Notes: generated by a model from the sequence alone, not told the origin. DNA of 64,000 nucleotides from Pseudomonas sp. GM21 (GCF_000282215.1 NZ_AKJS01000066.1:1-64000); one strand, 5' to 3'; shown: positions 7,793-16,680, counted from the first letter of the stretch. Made by a program: numbers and translations.

Positions 7793-8624
7793 GGTAGCTC
7801 CTCTTCAACAGCAGCTGATGCACGAGGGTCACCAGGGTCATCAAGGCCACCAGCACCACCGCCAGGGCACTGGCGAGGTTCGGGTCCAGGGAAATATCAC
7901 CAGAGACCATCGCCGCGATGCGGATGGTCATCACGTTGAAGTTGCCGGTGGTCAGCGCGTAAACCGTCGCGTAGGCGCCGAGGGCATTGGCCAGCAGGAT
8001 CACGAACGTACCGAGCAACGCCGGCGTCAGTACCGGTAAGCCGATATGCCGCCAGAACTGCCAGCCGTTTGCGCCGAGCAATTCGGCGGACTCACGCCAG
8101 TCTTCGCGCAAGGCATCGAAAGCCGGGTAGAGCAGCAACACGCCGAGCGGAATCTGGAAATAGGTGTAGAGAATAATCAGCCCGGTTTTCGAGTACAGGT
8201 TGAAATCCTGAATGATCCCGGCCTGCTTGAGCATGATGGTGAAGCTGCCGTTGAAGCCCAGCAGGATGATGAACGCGAAGGCCAGGGGCACGCCGGCGAA
8301 GTTGCTGGTCATGTTGGCGAAAGCGTTGACGAAATTACGCAGTTTCGAGTCGACCCGGCGCAGGGAGTAGGCACCCAGCACCGCGATAATGATCCCGAAT
8401 ACGCTGGACCAGAAACTGATCTCGAGGCTGTACTGGATCGCCTGCAAGTAGAACTTTGAACTGAAAATCTTGGTGAAGTTGGCCAGTCCCCAGCCGAATT
8501 CTTCCGACTCCAGACTGTTGATCATTACCCAGACCAGCGGGGCGATTTCAAACACGATAAAAAACAGGGCGAAAGGTACAAGGCACAAGGCTGCCAACCA
8601 CTTGCTACGGGTATTGGCATTCAC
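7779..8624 (-). CDS. ABC transporter permease (first)
   Basis: A 281-aa inner-membrane permease. The start is taken as GTG at 8624 (VNANTRSKWLAAL), which overlaps the phosphodiesterase stop as GTGA; the frame runs 18 codons further but would overlap the preceding gene more deeply. It has six predicted hydrophobic segments, and an EAA loop appears as ESAELLGANGWQFW near residues 185-200. The PotB/PhnU-like permease pairs with the next gene. The tight overlaps show a single operon with the embedded phosphodiesterase. Confidence 0.9.
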   Translation of the reverse strand: MNANTRSKWLAALCLVPFALFFIVFEIAPLVWVMINSLESEEFGWGLANFTKIFSSKFYLQAIQYSLEISFWSSVFGIIIAVLGAYSLRRVDSKLRNFVNAFANMTSNFAGVPLAFAFIILLGFNGSFTIMLKQAGIIQDFNLYSKTGLIILYTYFQIPLGVLLLYPAFDALREDWRESAELLGANGWQFWRHIGLPVLTPALLGTFVILLANALGAYATVYALTTGNFNVMTIRIAAMVSGDISLDPNLASALAVVLVALMTLVTLVHQLLLKRSYHVSR

Positions 8625-9427
8625 TTGAGCAGCTCCTGGCACACCGGTTTGTCGTGGGCCACGCCCAGCAATTTGCAAATCGTGCCGCAGATTTCGGTCT
8701 GTTTCGGCGTGGCGTCGGGGTTGAGACTGAACGCGTCACCGAGGACAAACAGCGGCACTTCGCGCTCTTCCGGCAACAGGCCGTTGTGGGAGCGGTCGTT
8801 GTTCATGCCGTGGTCGGCGGTCACCAGCACTTGATAACCGGCGTCGAGCCAGGTGCGCAGGTAGTCAGCCAGAATAATGTCGGCCGTGCGCGCGCTGTTG
8901 CGGTATTGCGGGGTGTCGAGACCGTGTTTGTGCCCGGCGTCGTCGATGTTCATCGGGTGGATCAAGAGAAAATTCGGCGCATGACGCAGGCGCAGGCTTT
9001 CGGCGTCGGCGAACAGGTGAGAGTCCGGGTAGTGGTCGTTCCAGTAGAAGTGACCGTGCTGGATAGGCAGGAATTCATCATCGGTGTGACGATCCCGTGC
9101 AGCCACAAACGGCGAACGGTTATACAGCTCGCTGACCCAGTGATACGCCGCTGCGGCAGTTATCAGACCGGCGTCCGTGGCGTAGTGATAAATGCTGCGC
9201 TGGTTGGACAGGCGCGAGACATTGTTGTGAACGATGCCGCTCTCGATGGGCGGGACACCCGTGAGAATGCATTCGTAGAGTGGACGGGACAGGGACGGCA
9301 GTTCGCACTCAAGTTTGTAGAGCGCGGCGCGCCCAGCGCCGACGTACGCCTGCAAGTGCCCCATGGTGTGGCGTGCGACGTCGTGGTTGAGACCGTCGAG
9401 CACGACAAGGATGACGTTGTGCTTCAT
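8621..9427 (-). CDS. Alkaline-phosphatase-superfamily phosphodiesterase (NPP-like), cytoplasmic
   Basis: A 268-aa enzyme starting MKHNVILVVLDGLNHD, with GGAG about 10 nt upstream. The metal-site motifs of nucleotide pyrophosphatase/phosphodiesterases are all visible: LDGL near residue 10, a Ser nucleophile region ELPSLSRPLYECILTG near 45-60, HPMNIDDAGHKHG near 160 and TADHGM near 205. There is no signal peptide, so it should act in the cytoplasm, unlike most family members. It lies between the binding protein and the permeases and overlaps the first permease by 4 nt. Established knowledge covers the superfamily's two-metal phosphoester/phosphonate hydrolysis. I infer that it acts on the compound the importer brings in, which would then be an organophosphorus compound. 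Confidence 0.85.
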   Translation of the reverse strand: MKHNVILVVLDGLNHDVARHTMGHLQAYVGAGRAALYKLECELPSLSRPLYECILTGVPPIESGIVHNNVSRLSNQRSIYHYATDAGLITAAAAYHWVSELYNRSPFVAARDRHTDDEFLPIQHGHFYWNDHYPDSHLFADAESLRLRHAPNFLLIHPMNIDDAGHKHGLDTPQYRNSARTADIILADYLRTWLDAGYQVLVTADHGMNNDRSHNGLLPEEREVPLFVLGDAFSLNPDATPKQTEICGTICKLLGVAHDKPVCQELLK

Positions 9428-9480
9428 GGGCTGAAACTCCGCAATACAAAAATTCAGAAACTCAGGCTTCACTCGATCCA

Positions 9481-9590
9481 ATGTGGGAGCGGCGGTGCGA
9501 CGATTCGACTTGCTGGCGAAAGCGGTGTGCCAGTCAACCTAAATGTTGAATGTAAAACCGCTTTCGCGAGCAGGCTCGCTCCCACAGGGA
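9481..9590. repeat. REP pair inside the ABC operon
   Basis: ATGTGGGAGCGG...GGCGAAAGCGGT on the left faces ACCGCTTTCGCGAGCAGG...GCTCCCACAGGG on the right. It separates the binding-protein gene from the rest of the operon, a common place for REP hairpins, which stabilise the upstream mRNA segment. Confidence 0.8.
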
Positions 9591-9599
9591 TTTACGACA

Positions 9600-10664
9600 T
9601 CACTTCATTTCTACGATGACTTCTTCGTTCCACATCTGAGGAAGGGCTTTGGAGGTCTTTTCCCATGCGTCGGCGTCTTTGATCGGCTTCACGTTCTTGT
9701 ACTGCTCGTTAGGCAGCAGCTTGGACTTCACGTCGTCTGGCAGTGTGATGTGCTCGGCACGGATCGGACGTGCGTTGCCTTTTGCCAGGTTGATCTGGCC
9801 GGCGTCGCTGAAAATGTATTCGCGGGTCAGCTTGGCGGCGTTCGGGTTTTTCGCGTACTTGTTGATGATGGTGGTGTAGCCGGAGATCACTGAACCATCG
9901 GACGGGATCAGCACCACGTAATCATCCGGGTTAGCCATCTTGGCCTTGTAGCTCAGGCCGTTGAAGTCCCAGACCACGCCGACTTCGATCTCGCCTTTTT
10001 CCATGGCGCCAATGACCGGGTTGGACATCGACAGGCGACCCTGCTTGGCGAGATCGGCGAATAGCAGCAGCGCAGGCTTGAGGTTTTTCTCGTCGCCGCC
10101 GTTGGCCAGTGCCGCCGACAGAACGCCGTTTGCAGCCTGGGCCGCGGTGCTTACGTCACCAATGGAAACTTTGTACTTGCCAGTTTTGAGGTCAGCCCAC
10201 TTGGTCGGCACTTCGGAACCGTGCAGCAGTTTTTTGTTGATGATAAACGCGATGGAGCCGGTATAGGCCAGTGCCCAGTTACCGTCCTTGTCCTTGGCCC
10301 AGGGCGGAACCTGATCCCAGGTCGTCGGCTTGTACGGTTGCACCACGCCTTGCTTGACCGCGATCGGGCCGAAGGCTGCACCCACGTCGCCGATGTCAGC
10401 GCTGGCGTTGTCTTTTTCAGCGGCGAACTTGGCAATTTCCTGGGCCGAGCTCATGTCGGTGTCGATGTGTTTGAGGCCGTAGGTTTTGGCCAGGTCTTCC
10501 CAGGTGCCTTTCCAGTTGGCCCAGTCATCGGGCATGCCGACGCTGTTGACGGCGCCTTCCGCTTTCGCAGCGGCTTCGAGGGTTTTCAAATCATCAGCCG
10601 CCATGGCGGCGGTGCACATGGCTATGGTCGAGCCTAACAGTGATGCCAGGAAAAGCTTTTTCAT
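9600..10664 (-). CDS. ABC transporter periplasmic substrate-binding protein
   Basis: A 354-aa protein with a Sec signal peptide (MKKLFLASLLGSTIAM...AMAADD) and a type-2 periplasmic binding fold of the iron/polyamine/phosphonate group. Visible blocks are GDVGAAFGPIAVKQGVVQPY, NWALAYTGSIAFIINKK and EIEVGVVWDFNGLSYKAK. A GAAGGAGC-like site lies just upstream of the ATG. It is the first gene of the importer operon and is followed by a REP pair, which fits higher expression than the membrane genes. The ligand cannot be read from sequence; the phosphodiesterase in the operon hints at an organophosphorus compound. Confidence 0.9.
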   Translation of the reverse strand: MKKLFLASLLGSTIAMCTAAMAADDLKTLEAAAKAEGAVNSVGMPDDWANWKGTWEDLAKTYGLKHIDTDMSSAQEIAKFAAEKDNASADIGDVGAAFGPIAVKQGVVQPYKPTTWDQVPPWAKDKDGNWALAYTGSIAFIINKKLLHGSEVPTKWADLKTGKYKVSIGDVSTAAQAANGVLSAALANGGDEKNLKPALLLFADLAKQGRLSMSNPVIGAMEKGEIEVGVVWDFNGLSYKAKMANPDDYVVLIPSDGSVISGYTTIINKYAKNPNAAKLTREYIFSDAGQINLAKGNARPIRAEHITLPDDVKSKLLPNEQYKNVKPIKDADAWEKTSKALPQMWNEEVIVEMK

Positions 10665-10709
10665 CCGAAGCTCCTTTGGGCGTTTTCAACGCTGCGATTG
10701 CGGTTGTGT

Positions 10710-10721
10710 TGGTCTAGGTCA
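10710..10721. promoter_or_regulatory. Putative HutC-type operator 1
   Basis: TGGTCTAGGTCA, 46 nt upstream of the binding-protein start. The central CTAG and flanking TGR/YCA fit the TGGTCTAGACCA pattern recognised by HutC-subfamily GntR regulators such as DasR/NagR and PhnF. Confidence 0.5.
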
Positions 10722-10999
10722 GCAATACCTGAGCCAATTTAGGCGGGCTCGATGACACTTTCATGTCGGTCGTCGCCCGGCAGCACAGTTATTTGCCCGG
10801 TATTGGCAGGTGCACGGTAAGCGTAGACCATGGGTAAAGACCCCGTGAGCAAGGGACTTGGCGGATGTATTGCAGGGTTTTCGGCAACCGTGGGAATGAC
10901 CGTTGGGTGGCTTTGTCATCGATCAGTCATCTGCATTGCCTACGCTTGCAGCATGTCGATGAACCGGTTTGACAACGCGATTTTGCTCTGTAACAGCGC

Positions 11000-11011
11000 T
11001 GGTCTAGTCCA
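11000..11011. promoter_or_regulatory. Putative HutC-type operator 2
   Basis: TGGTCTAGTCCA, symmetric except at one base pair, 15 nt upstream of the GntR start. This position suggests autorepression. It shares the core of operator 1. Confidence 0.55.
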
Positions 11012-11025
11012 GATAGGTAACTTTG

Positions 11026-11739
11026 ATGCGTGATGAGGCAACGAAAGCGGTGACGGCCATTGGTCAGGTCTTGCAGGAGCAGCTCGACCACGGTTTGTTG
11101 GCGCCCGGCAGCAAGCTTCCGGCCGAGCGCAAGCTCAGTGAGTTGTTCGGGACCACACGGATTACCGTGCGCGAGGCGTTGTTGCAACTGGAAGCGCAGG
11201 GCCAGATTTATCGCGAAGAGCGCCGTGGCTGGTTCGTTTCACCGCCGCGTCTGGCCTATAACCTGATGCAACGCAGTCACTTTCACGCGATGGTCAGCGC
11301 GCAGGGTCGTGTGCCGTCCACCGAAGTGATTTCGGCGCGGTTGCAACCGGCCTCGGCAGCGGTGTGCGCGTGGTTGCAGTTGCCGGCGCTGTCGAGCGTG
11401 ATCCAGATTTGCCGCGCGCGACGTATTGATGGGCGGCTGGTGTTATACGTGGAGCACTATTTGAATCCGCTGTATTTTCCGGGAATTCTTGAATTCGATT
11501 TGAATCAGTCGATCACCGAGTTGTACGCACGGCATTACGACTTGCACTACGGGCGGGTGCGTTTCGAAATAGTCCCGACATCGCTCTCGGTGGATGCGGC
11601 CGCCGCGTTACGCGTTTCGGTGGGCAGCCCGGGTTTGCGCATTGCGCGGGTCAACTACGATCAGCATGAGCGGTTGATCGACTGTGACCTGGAGTTCTGG
11701 CGCCATGATGCGATTCATGTCGGGGTTGATGTGGTTTAG
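11026..11739 (+). CDS. GntR-family regulator with UTRA domain (HutC subfamily)
   Basis: A 237-aa regulator. The start is taken as the ATG at 11026 (MRDEATKAVTA); an in-frame TTG lies one codon upstream. The N-terminal winged helix (GSKLPAERKLSELFGTTRITVREALLQLE, residues about 28-57) has the typical GntR recognition helix. Residues from about 85 to the end form a UTRA effector-binding domain with VIQICRARRIDG and CDLEFWRHDAIHV. It is divergent from the importer operon and likely controls it and itself through the two TGGTCTAG sites. The effector is probably a phosphorylated or phosphonate metabolite, by inference from the operon. Confidence 0.88.
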   Translation: MRDEATKAVTAIGQVLQEQLDHGLLAPGSKLPAERKLSELFGTTRITVREALLQLEAQGQIYREERRGWFVSPPRLAYNLMQRSHFHAMVSAQGRVPSTEVISARLQPASAAVCAWLQLPALSSVIQICRARRIDGRLVLYVEHYLNPLYFPGILEFDLNQSITELYARHYDLHYGRVRFEIVPTSLSVDAAAALRVSVGSPGLRIARVNYDQHERLIDCDLEFWRHDAIHVGVDVV

Positions 11740-11767
11740 TTCGCAGAAAACCGAGTCGCCGCCATCG

Positions 11768-13924
11768 CTATTCCTTCTGCGCTTCACCCGTCGCCGTAAC
11801 AACCTGAACACTCATGCGCGGCGTCGCCAGGTCCAGGCCCGCCTCATCCAGATGCCGCTTGAGCGACAGGTTGAATGCCCGTGAAACCTCCCACTGTTTG
11901 ATCGGCGCGGTTTTGAACCGGGCGCGAAGGATCGCATTGCCAGACTCGAAACTCTCGACCCCCTGGATTTCCAGTGGCGACCAGATGTTGCGACGTTGCA
12001 GTGGGTCGGTGCGCATTTTCTGACCGACTTCGCGCATCAGTTTTATCGCGCTATCTATGTCCATGTCGGACGGCACCGCTACCCGGAAAATCGCGTAGCC
12101 GAATTCCCGGGAGTAGTTCTTGATGCTTTTGATTTCGCTGAAGGGAATGGTGTGGACGATGCCGTCGATGTCTCGCAGGCGCACCGTGCGGATGGTCAGC
12201 CCTTCCACGGTGCCCAGGTGGCCGCCGACGTCCACATAGTCGTCGATGGCCAGGGAGTCTTCGATGATGATGAACAGCCCGGTGATCAAGTCCGCGACCA
12301 GCGACTGCGCACCGAAACCGATGGCCAGACCGATCACGCCGGCACCGGCCAGTAATGGCGTGACGTTCATGCCCATGTTCGCCAGCGCGACGATCAGCGC
12401 AATAATAAAGATCGCCACGAACAGCACGTTGCGAATCAACGGCATCATCGTCTGTGCGCGGGTATTGGCCAGGCCTTTGCGGGATCGGGTGAGGGCGAGG
12501 TGCACGGCCGTGTCGCTGAGAATCCAGATCAGCCAGGCGAAAATCAGCGTGCCGGCGAGGCTGAACAGTTTGACGCTGACTTCATGGCCTTCACCTTCAG
12601 TGAACGTGATCAGCGACATGCCCCAAACCCGCAGGCCGAGCTCGATGAACGCCAACCACACCAGCAAGTGAACGAGGGTGTAGAAAAAGTTTTTCAGGCG
12701 TTCCGAATACAGCGCATGGCGCTTTACACCGCGTTGCGGTTTAAGGGCGTGGCGCCGCACCAGTCCATTGATGACCATGCTCAACACCAGCAACACGGTG
12801 CAGATCAGCGACTGGCGCAATGCGGTGCTGGTGTCGCCCGCCGAGATAAACGTGGCGAACAGCGAGACGCCCACCAGCACCAGTGCCGGGACGTACCAGA
12901 AGGTACCGAGAATCTCGATGGTATCGCTCAGGGCGCGACGGGTCAGGCGCCGGGACAGTGGCTGGTTGCGGATCAAATGCGCAATCGGCCGGCGAAACCG
13001 CAAGATGAACAGCCCGGTCGAAATCGCGGCCAGTACGTTGGCCGCCGTCGCCGCCGTGTGCGCCAGATGGCTGCCGAGACCGGCGATCAGTCGCGGATCG
13101 TTCAGCGCCTCACCAAACGCGGCGAAACTGCCGATCAGCCACAATGGCCGAAATGCCTGGTGCCGCAGGATATACAAGGCGCGGTGGCGGTGCGGACCAT
13201 CGAGCAGGGAGAACGCGATCACACAGATCGCCGAGAAACAGGTGCCAACCACCAACGCGTAAGCCAGCACCATGGCCAGGCTTTTGCCCAGTGAGGAGGG
13301 CAGGGCGTAGCTCATGTAGACGGTGATCACCAGGGCGACCATCCATGGCCCAATCTTGCGCAAGGCGAAGCGCAACATGTCCAGCGCCTTGGGGTGTTGC
13401 GGCAGTTCCTCGGTCAGGCCGAAGCGCGTGCGCACCCGGTGACTGATCCAGATCAGGGCCGCCGCCAACAGGCTCCAGACCATCAGGATCATGGCGAACG
13501 CGAAGATGATCGGCAGCCACTCACTGGCCGGCAACAACAATGCTGTCAGTTCGTCCCTGGCCTGATCGAGTTCTTCAGTCCAGCGTGTGAGCGGGCTGTC
13601 GGCCCCGGAGAATTGTTTTTCGAACGTGGCCAGCGTGCCGCCGATCAAGCCCAGTACGCCTTCTTCGGCGGCGGGTTGCGCCTTTTTGGTGGCATCGCGC
13701 AGTTTCTTCAGGTCGGCCAGCAGTTTGCTGCGCTGCTGATCGTTTTCCAGCGACTTGATGACTTCGTCCAGCGATTGGCCCAACGGTTCTTGCGCCTCTG
13801 GCTGGGCTTTGGTCGAACTGCCGAGCAGGCCCGGCAAACCGACCGCCTGGGCTGGCGTCATCGGCAGCAACGTCATGAGGCAGACAAGGAAGAAACACGG
13901 CAGGGCGAAAAGACGGGCAAGCAC
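11768..13924 (-). CDS. Large MscS-family mechanosensitive channel (YbiO-like)
   Basis: A 718-aa inner-membrane protein with a signal peptide (MLARLFALPCFFLVCLM...AQA), a periplasmic coiled-coil segment (residues about 40-130) and about ten hydrophobic segments. The MscS core lies at about residues 510-600: the pore helix has GAGVIGLAIGFGAQSLVADLITG, cut for position, followed by EDSLAIDDYVDVGG and the beta-domain TVEGLTIRTVRLRDIDG. A C-terminal alpha/beta region follows. The family releases solutes on hypo-osmotic shock. Length fits the multi-helix YbiO/YjeP-type class rather than small MscS. It converges on the GntR gene, whose stop is 28 nt away. Confidence 0.92.
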   Translation of the reverse strand: MLARLFALPCFFLVCLMTLLPMTPAQAVGLPGLLGSSTKAQPEAQEPLGQSLDEVIKSLENDQQRSKLLADLKKLRDATKKAQPAAEEGVLGLIGGTLATFEKQFSGADSPLTRWTEELDQARDELTALLLPASEWLPIIFAFAMILMVWSLLAAALIWISHRVRTRFGLTEELPQHPKALDMLRFALRKIGPWMVALVITVYMSYALPSSLGKSLAMVLAYALVVGTCFSAICVIAFSLLDGPHRHRALYILRHQAFRPLWLIGSFAAFGEALNDPRLIAGLGSHLAHTAATAANVLAAISTGLFILRFRRPIAHLIRNQPLSRRLTRRALSDTIEILGTFWYVPALVLVGVSLFATFISAGDTSTALRQSLICTVLLVLSMVINGLVRRHALKPQRGVKRHALYSERLKNFFYTLVHLLVWLAFIELGLRVWGMSLITFTEGEGHEVSVKLFSLAGTLIFAWLIWILSDTAVHLALTRSRKGLANTRAQTMMPLIRNVLFVAIFIIALIVALANMGMNVTPLLAGAGVIGLAIGFGAQSLVADLITGLFIIIEDSLAIDDYVDVGGHLGTVEGLTIRTVRLRDIDGIVHTIPFSEIKSIKNYSREFGYAIFRVAVPSDMDIDSAIKLMREVGQKMRTDPLQRRNIWSPLEIQGVESFESGNAILRARFKTAPIKQWEVSRAFNLSLKRHLDEAGLDLATPRMSVQVVTATGEAQKE

Positions 13925-14001
13925 TAGGCGGTCAACCTCGGGATGAACGGATCGTCCGAGTGTACGAGCCCCTCTAAATCAATGCGAGTCAGGGGGAGGG
14001 T

Positions 14002-14178
14002 TTATTCATTGAGTTTGGCGAGGATCTTGAAAATCACGGTGCCGAAAATGGTCAGCATCCCAACCCACATGGCAAATACACCGGCGTTTTTGTCGCGAAA
14101 GTTGAAGCCGATTGCCAGCATGAGCATCCCGGCGAGGATCGGGACCAGCATGGCGTGAAACGAAGACAGCGAGATCAT
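14002..14178 (-). CDS. Small two-helix membrane protein, 58 aa
   Basis: Reading the minus strand from the ATG at 14178 gives a 58-aa protein, MISLSSFHAMLVPILAG... ending KILAKLNE. It has two hydrophobic stretches (about residues 8-24 and 34-50) separated by a charged turn (NFRDKNAG). It is too short for most ORF thresholds. Its amino-acid pattern is clearly that of a real membrane protein, and no other gene occupies this span. Function unknown. It lies upstream of the MscS gene on the same strand but 77 nt away, so operon membership is possible. Confidence 0.65.
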   Translation of the reverse strand: MISLSSFHAMLVPILAGMLMLAIGFNFRDKNAGVFAMWVGMLTIFGTVIFKILAKLNE

Positions 14179-14276
14179 GGAGACGGCCTTGTCAGTGGTT
14201 AATTTAAGTCTAGGTGGCTTTTGGGTGGCTGATTGTCAGGTGTGTAAAACAACATGCTGTGGTGGCAGTGCCGCCG

Positions 14277-14346
14277 TCATCGCGAGCAGGCTCACTCCCA
14301 CATTGGAATGCAATTCAACTGTGGGAGCTAAGCGGCTCGCGATGCT
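14277..14346. repeat. REP pair
   Basis: Inverted copies of CATCGCGAGCAGGCT...CTCCCACA and TGTGGGAGCTAAGCGGCTCGCGATG, just beyond the stop codon of the aminopeptidase gene (minus strand). Confidence 0.8.
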
Positions 14347-14354
14347 TTTAGGGG

Positions 14355-15644
14355 TTACGGCAATTCCTGGCAGGCGTAGAACGCGCTCAGCACTTTGACC
14401 AGGTGCGCCAGGTCGTGGCTGCCGCACAGTTCGCGGATCGAGTGCATGGCGAACGTCGGCAGGCCGATGTCCACGGTGCGCACGCCCAGGTGGCTGGCGG
14501 TGATCGGGCCGATGGTCGAGCCACAGCCCATGTCGCTGCGCACCACAAAGCTTTGCACCGGTACTTCCTCGGCCATGCACAGGTGGCGGAAGAAGCCGGC
14601 GGTTTCGCTGTTGGTGGCGTAACGCTGGTTGCTGTTGACCTTGATCACCGGGCCGGCGTTGAGTTTCGGGCCGTGGTTGGCGTCGTGTTTGTCGGCGTAG
14701 TTGGGGTGCACGCCGTGGGCGTTGTCGGCCGAAACCAGCAGGGATTTCTGAATGGTGCGCACGAACTCGTCACCTTCAGGCAGCAGACGACGCAACGTCT
14801 GCTCAAGCATCGGACCATCAGCGCCGCACGCCGAACAGGAACCGACTTCTTCGTGATCGTTGCAGACCAGCACACAGGTTTCGTCGGTTTCGGCACTGAG
14901 CAATGCTTGCAGGCCGGCGTAGCACGACAACAGGTTATCCAGGCGCGCGCCGGCGATGAAGTCACCATGCAGGCCGATGACCGCAGCGCTTTGCGTGTCG
15001 TAGAAACTCAACTCGTAATCCAGCACCACGTCGGCGTTCAAGCCATGTTCCAGTGCCAGTTGATTGGTGAGCACGGCGCGGAAGTCCACGCGCTCGTCAC
15101 CGGCGAATTGCGCGAGGATCGGCGGCAATTCGGTCTGCGCGTTGATCGCCCAGCCCATGTTGGCTTCACGGTTAAGGTGAATCGCCAGATTCGGAATGGT
15201 GGCGATGGGCGCCTTGAAGTCGATCAACTGGCTCTCGACCTTGCCGTCGCGGCGGAAGGTCACGCGGCCGGCGAGGGACAGGTCACGGTCAAACCAGGGC
15301 GCGAGCAACGCACCACCATAGACTTCGACACCCAATTGCCAGAAACCCTGACGCTGCAGCTCAGGCTGTGGCTTGACCCTCAGGCACGGGCTGTCGGTGT
15401 GGGCGCCGACCAGGCGAATTCCGCCATGCAACGGTGAATGCCGACCCATCTTGATCGCGACGATGGAGGAGTCGTTACGGGTGACGTAGTAACGACCGTT
15501 GGCTTCGGTGGTCCAGGGCTCGCGCTCGTCAAGGCGTACAAAGCCCGCCGCTTCCAGGCGTTGAACGAGGCTGGCAGTGGCATGGAATGGGGTAGGGGAG
15601 GCCTTGAGGAAGTCGATCAGGCCTTGGTTCAACTCTTCGCGCAT
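14355..15644 (-). CDS. apeB: M18-family aminopeptidase
   Basis: A 429-aa cytoplasmic metallo-aminopeptidase. The zinc ligands of the family are visible: His in [10 protein letters not shown] (near residue 82), Asp in [10 protein letters not shown] (near 233), Glu pair in CNDHEEVGS (near 265), Asp in [12 protein letters not shown] (near 345) and His in [11 protein letters not shown] (near 400). M18 enzymes are dodecameric and release N-terminal, often acidic, residues from peptides. Length matches ApeB. It starts [12 protein letters not shown], with GAGCTTCTT before the ATG. A REP pair follows the stop. Confidence 0.93.
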   Translation of the reverse strand: MREELNQGLIDFLKASPTPFHATASLVQRLEAAGFVRLDEREPWTTEANGRYYVTRNDSSIVAIKMGRHSPLHGGIRLVGAHTDSPCLRVKPQPELQRQGFWQLGVEVYGGALLAPWFDRDLSLAGRVTFRRDGKVESQLIDFKAPIATIPNLAIHLNREANMGWAINAQTELPPILAQFAGDERVDFRAVLTNQLALEHGLNADVVLDYELSFYDTQSAAVIGLHGDFIAGARLDNLLSCYAGLQALLSAETDETCVLVCNDHEEVGSCSACGADGPMLEQTLRRLLPEGDEFVRTIQKSLLVSADNAHGVHPNYADKHDANHGPKLNAGPVIKVNSNQRYATNSETAGFFRHLCMAEEVPVQSFVVRSDMGCGSTIGPITASHLGVRTVDIGLPTFAMHSIRELCGSHDLAHLVKVLSAFYACQELP

Positions 15645-15699
15645 AAGAAGCTCCAGACAGCAGTGGCGCCAGTTTAACGTATTGAAAGCTCATCGGGCG

Positions 15700-16335
15700 T
15701 CAGAACGGTGCCGGGCACTCGAAGCGCAAGCGTTCACCGGTTTGAGGGTGGGTGAAGCTGAGCATGCTGGCGTGCAGGCACAGGCGAGGCCAGGCGGCCA
15801 GGGCTTGCTCATGGGCATAGAGCCCGTCACCCAGTAGCGGGTGGCCGATGGAGAGCATGTGCACGCGCAATTGGTGCGAGCGGCCGGTGATCGGCGTCAG
15901 CTCGACGCGGCACCAGTCGCCACAGCGTTCCAGCACGCGCCAGAAGGTCAGGGCGTGCTTGCCGAATTCGTGGTCGACCACATGGCGTGGTTTGGTCGGC
16001 GGATCATAGCGCAAGGGCAAGTCGATGCTGCCGCTGTCCAGTTCCGGCTGACCCCAGCACAATGCCGTATAGGCTTTTTCGGTTTCGCGGTCGTGAAATT
16101 GCCGAGACAGCTCGCGATGAGTGTCCGGGTCACGGGCCAGAAGAATAATGCCGGAGGTTTCCCAGTCCAGGCGATGGACGATTCGTGCTTCCGGGTAGCC
16201 GTTTTCTTGCAGGCGGGTAATCAGGCAATCCTTGTTGTCGTCAGCCCGGCCAGGGACGGAGAGCAACAGGGTCGGTTTGTTCACCACCAGTACGGCGGCG
16301 TCCTGATGGATGATGTGGACATTGGACAACGGCAT
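15700..16335 (-). CDS. rluA: RluA-family pseudouridine synthase
   Basis: A 211-aa RNA-modifying enzyme with the catalytic motif HRLDWETSGIILLA (Asp near residue 56). The second conserved block is TGRSHQLRVHMLSIGHPLLGD, cut for position at about residues 150-165, and the end is LHASMLSFTHP. It lacks an S4 domain, and its length is close to E. coli RluA (219 aa), which modifies 23S rRNA U746 and tRNA U32. The symbol is given on size and domain content; a related short RluA-type enzyme cannot be excluded. It lies downstream of minE on the same strand with a hairpin between. Confidence 0.82.
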   Translation of the reverse strand: MPLSNVHIIHQDAAVLVVNKPTLLLSVPGRADDNKDCLITRLQENGYPEARIVHRLDWETSGIILLARDPDTHRELSRQFHDRETEKAYTALCWGQPELDSGSIDLPLRYDPPTKPRHVVDHEFGKHALTFWRVLERCGDWCRVELTPITGRSHQLRVHMLSIGHPLLGDGLYAHEQALAAWPRLCLHASMLSFTHPQTGERLRFECPAPF

Positions 16336-16360
16336 TAAAACAGCCTCGTAACAAACGCCA

Positions 16361-16408
16361 ACGGCGGCTCAGGCCCCTTCCAGTGGCAGAAGGGCCCTGA
16401 GCCGCCGT
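16361..16408 (-). terminator. Hairpin downstream of minE
   Basis: ACGGCGGCTCAGG on one side and CCTGAGCCGCCGT on the other form a 13-bp GC-rich stem, extended by CCCTTC/GAAGGG. It lies 18 nt beyond the minE stop. The T-tract is poor, so it may be a weak terminator or mRNA end-stabilising hairpin. Confidence 0.6.
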
Positions 16409-16425
16409 GGCTCCGACCGGATCGA

Positions 16426-16680
16426 TTAACGATCTGGCAGGGTGATATTGAGTTCCAGAATCGAGCAGCTGCCCTGGTTTTCCAGAGCGACGTGCACGTC
16501 ATCGGACCCGATATTGACGTACTTGCGGATCACTTCCACCAGTTCCTTCTGCAAGGCTGGCAGGTAGTCCGGGGTACTGCGTTGGCCGCGTTCATGCGCC
16601 ACGATGATCTGTAGACGCTCTTTCGCTACCGATGCGGTACTTGGCTTCTTGTTGGCACGAAAGAAGTCAAAAATGTTCAT
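16426..16680 (-). CDS. minE: Cell division topological specificity factor MinE
   Basis: An 84-aa protein. The N-terminal part carries the membrane- and MinD-binding segment ([12 protein letters not shown] and [14 protein letters not shown]), followed by the dimer-forming topological specificity domain ([18 protein letters not shown]). MinE stimulates MinD ATPase and drives pole-to-pole oscillation so that the MinC inhibitor is lowest at mid-cell. Its ATG overlaps the minD stop by one base, so translation is coupled. It is the last gene of minC-minD-minE. Confidence 0.97.
   Translation of the reverse strand: MNIFDFFRANKKPSTASVAKERLQIIVAHERGQRSTPDYLPALQKELVEVIRKYVNIGSDDVHVALENQGSCSILELNITLPDR

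Larger units (their letters stand above)
10665..11025. promoter_or_regulatory. Divergent regulatory region of importer operon and GntR regulator
   Basis: A 361-nt gene-free stretch between the binding-protein gene and the GntR gene. It holds two related 12-bp near-palindromes (10710-10721 and 11000-11011), one close to each start codon. No convincing ORF was found inside it. Confidence 0.6.

Noticed and set aside
8654..9619. 321-codon plus-strand frame opposite the phosphodiesterase
   Set aside because: Shadow of a gene with complete catalytic motifs on the minus strand.
10830..11033. 67-codon frame between the binding protein and GntR genes
   Set aside because: It overlaps the operator and GntR start and looks non-coding.
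12500..13294. Plus-strand frame opposite the MscS gene
   Set aside because: Arg/Gln/His-rich low-complexity translation typical of an antisense frame in GC-rich DNA.
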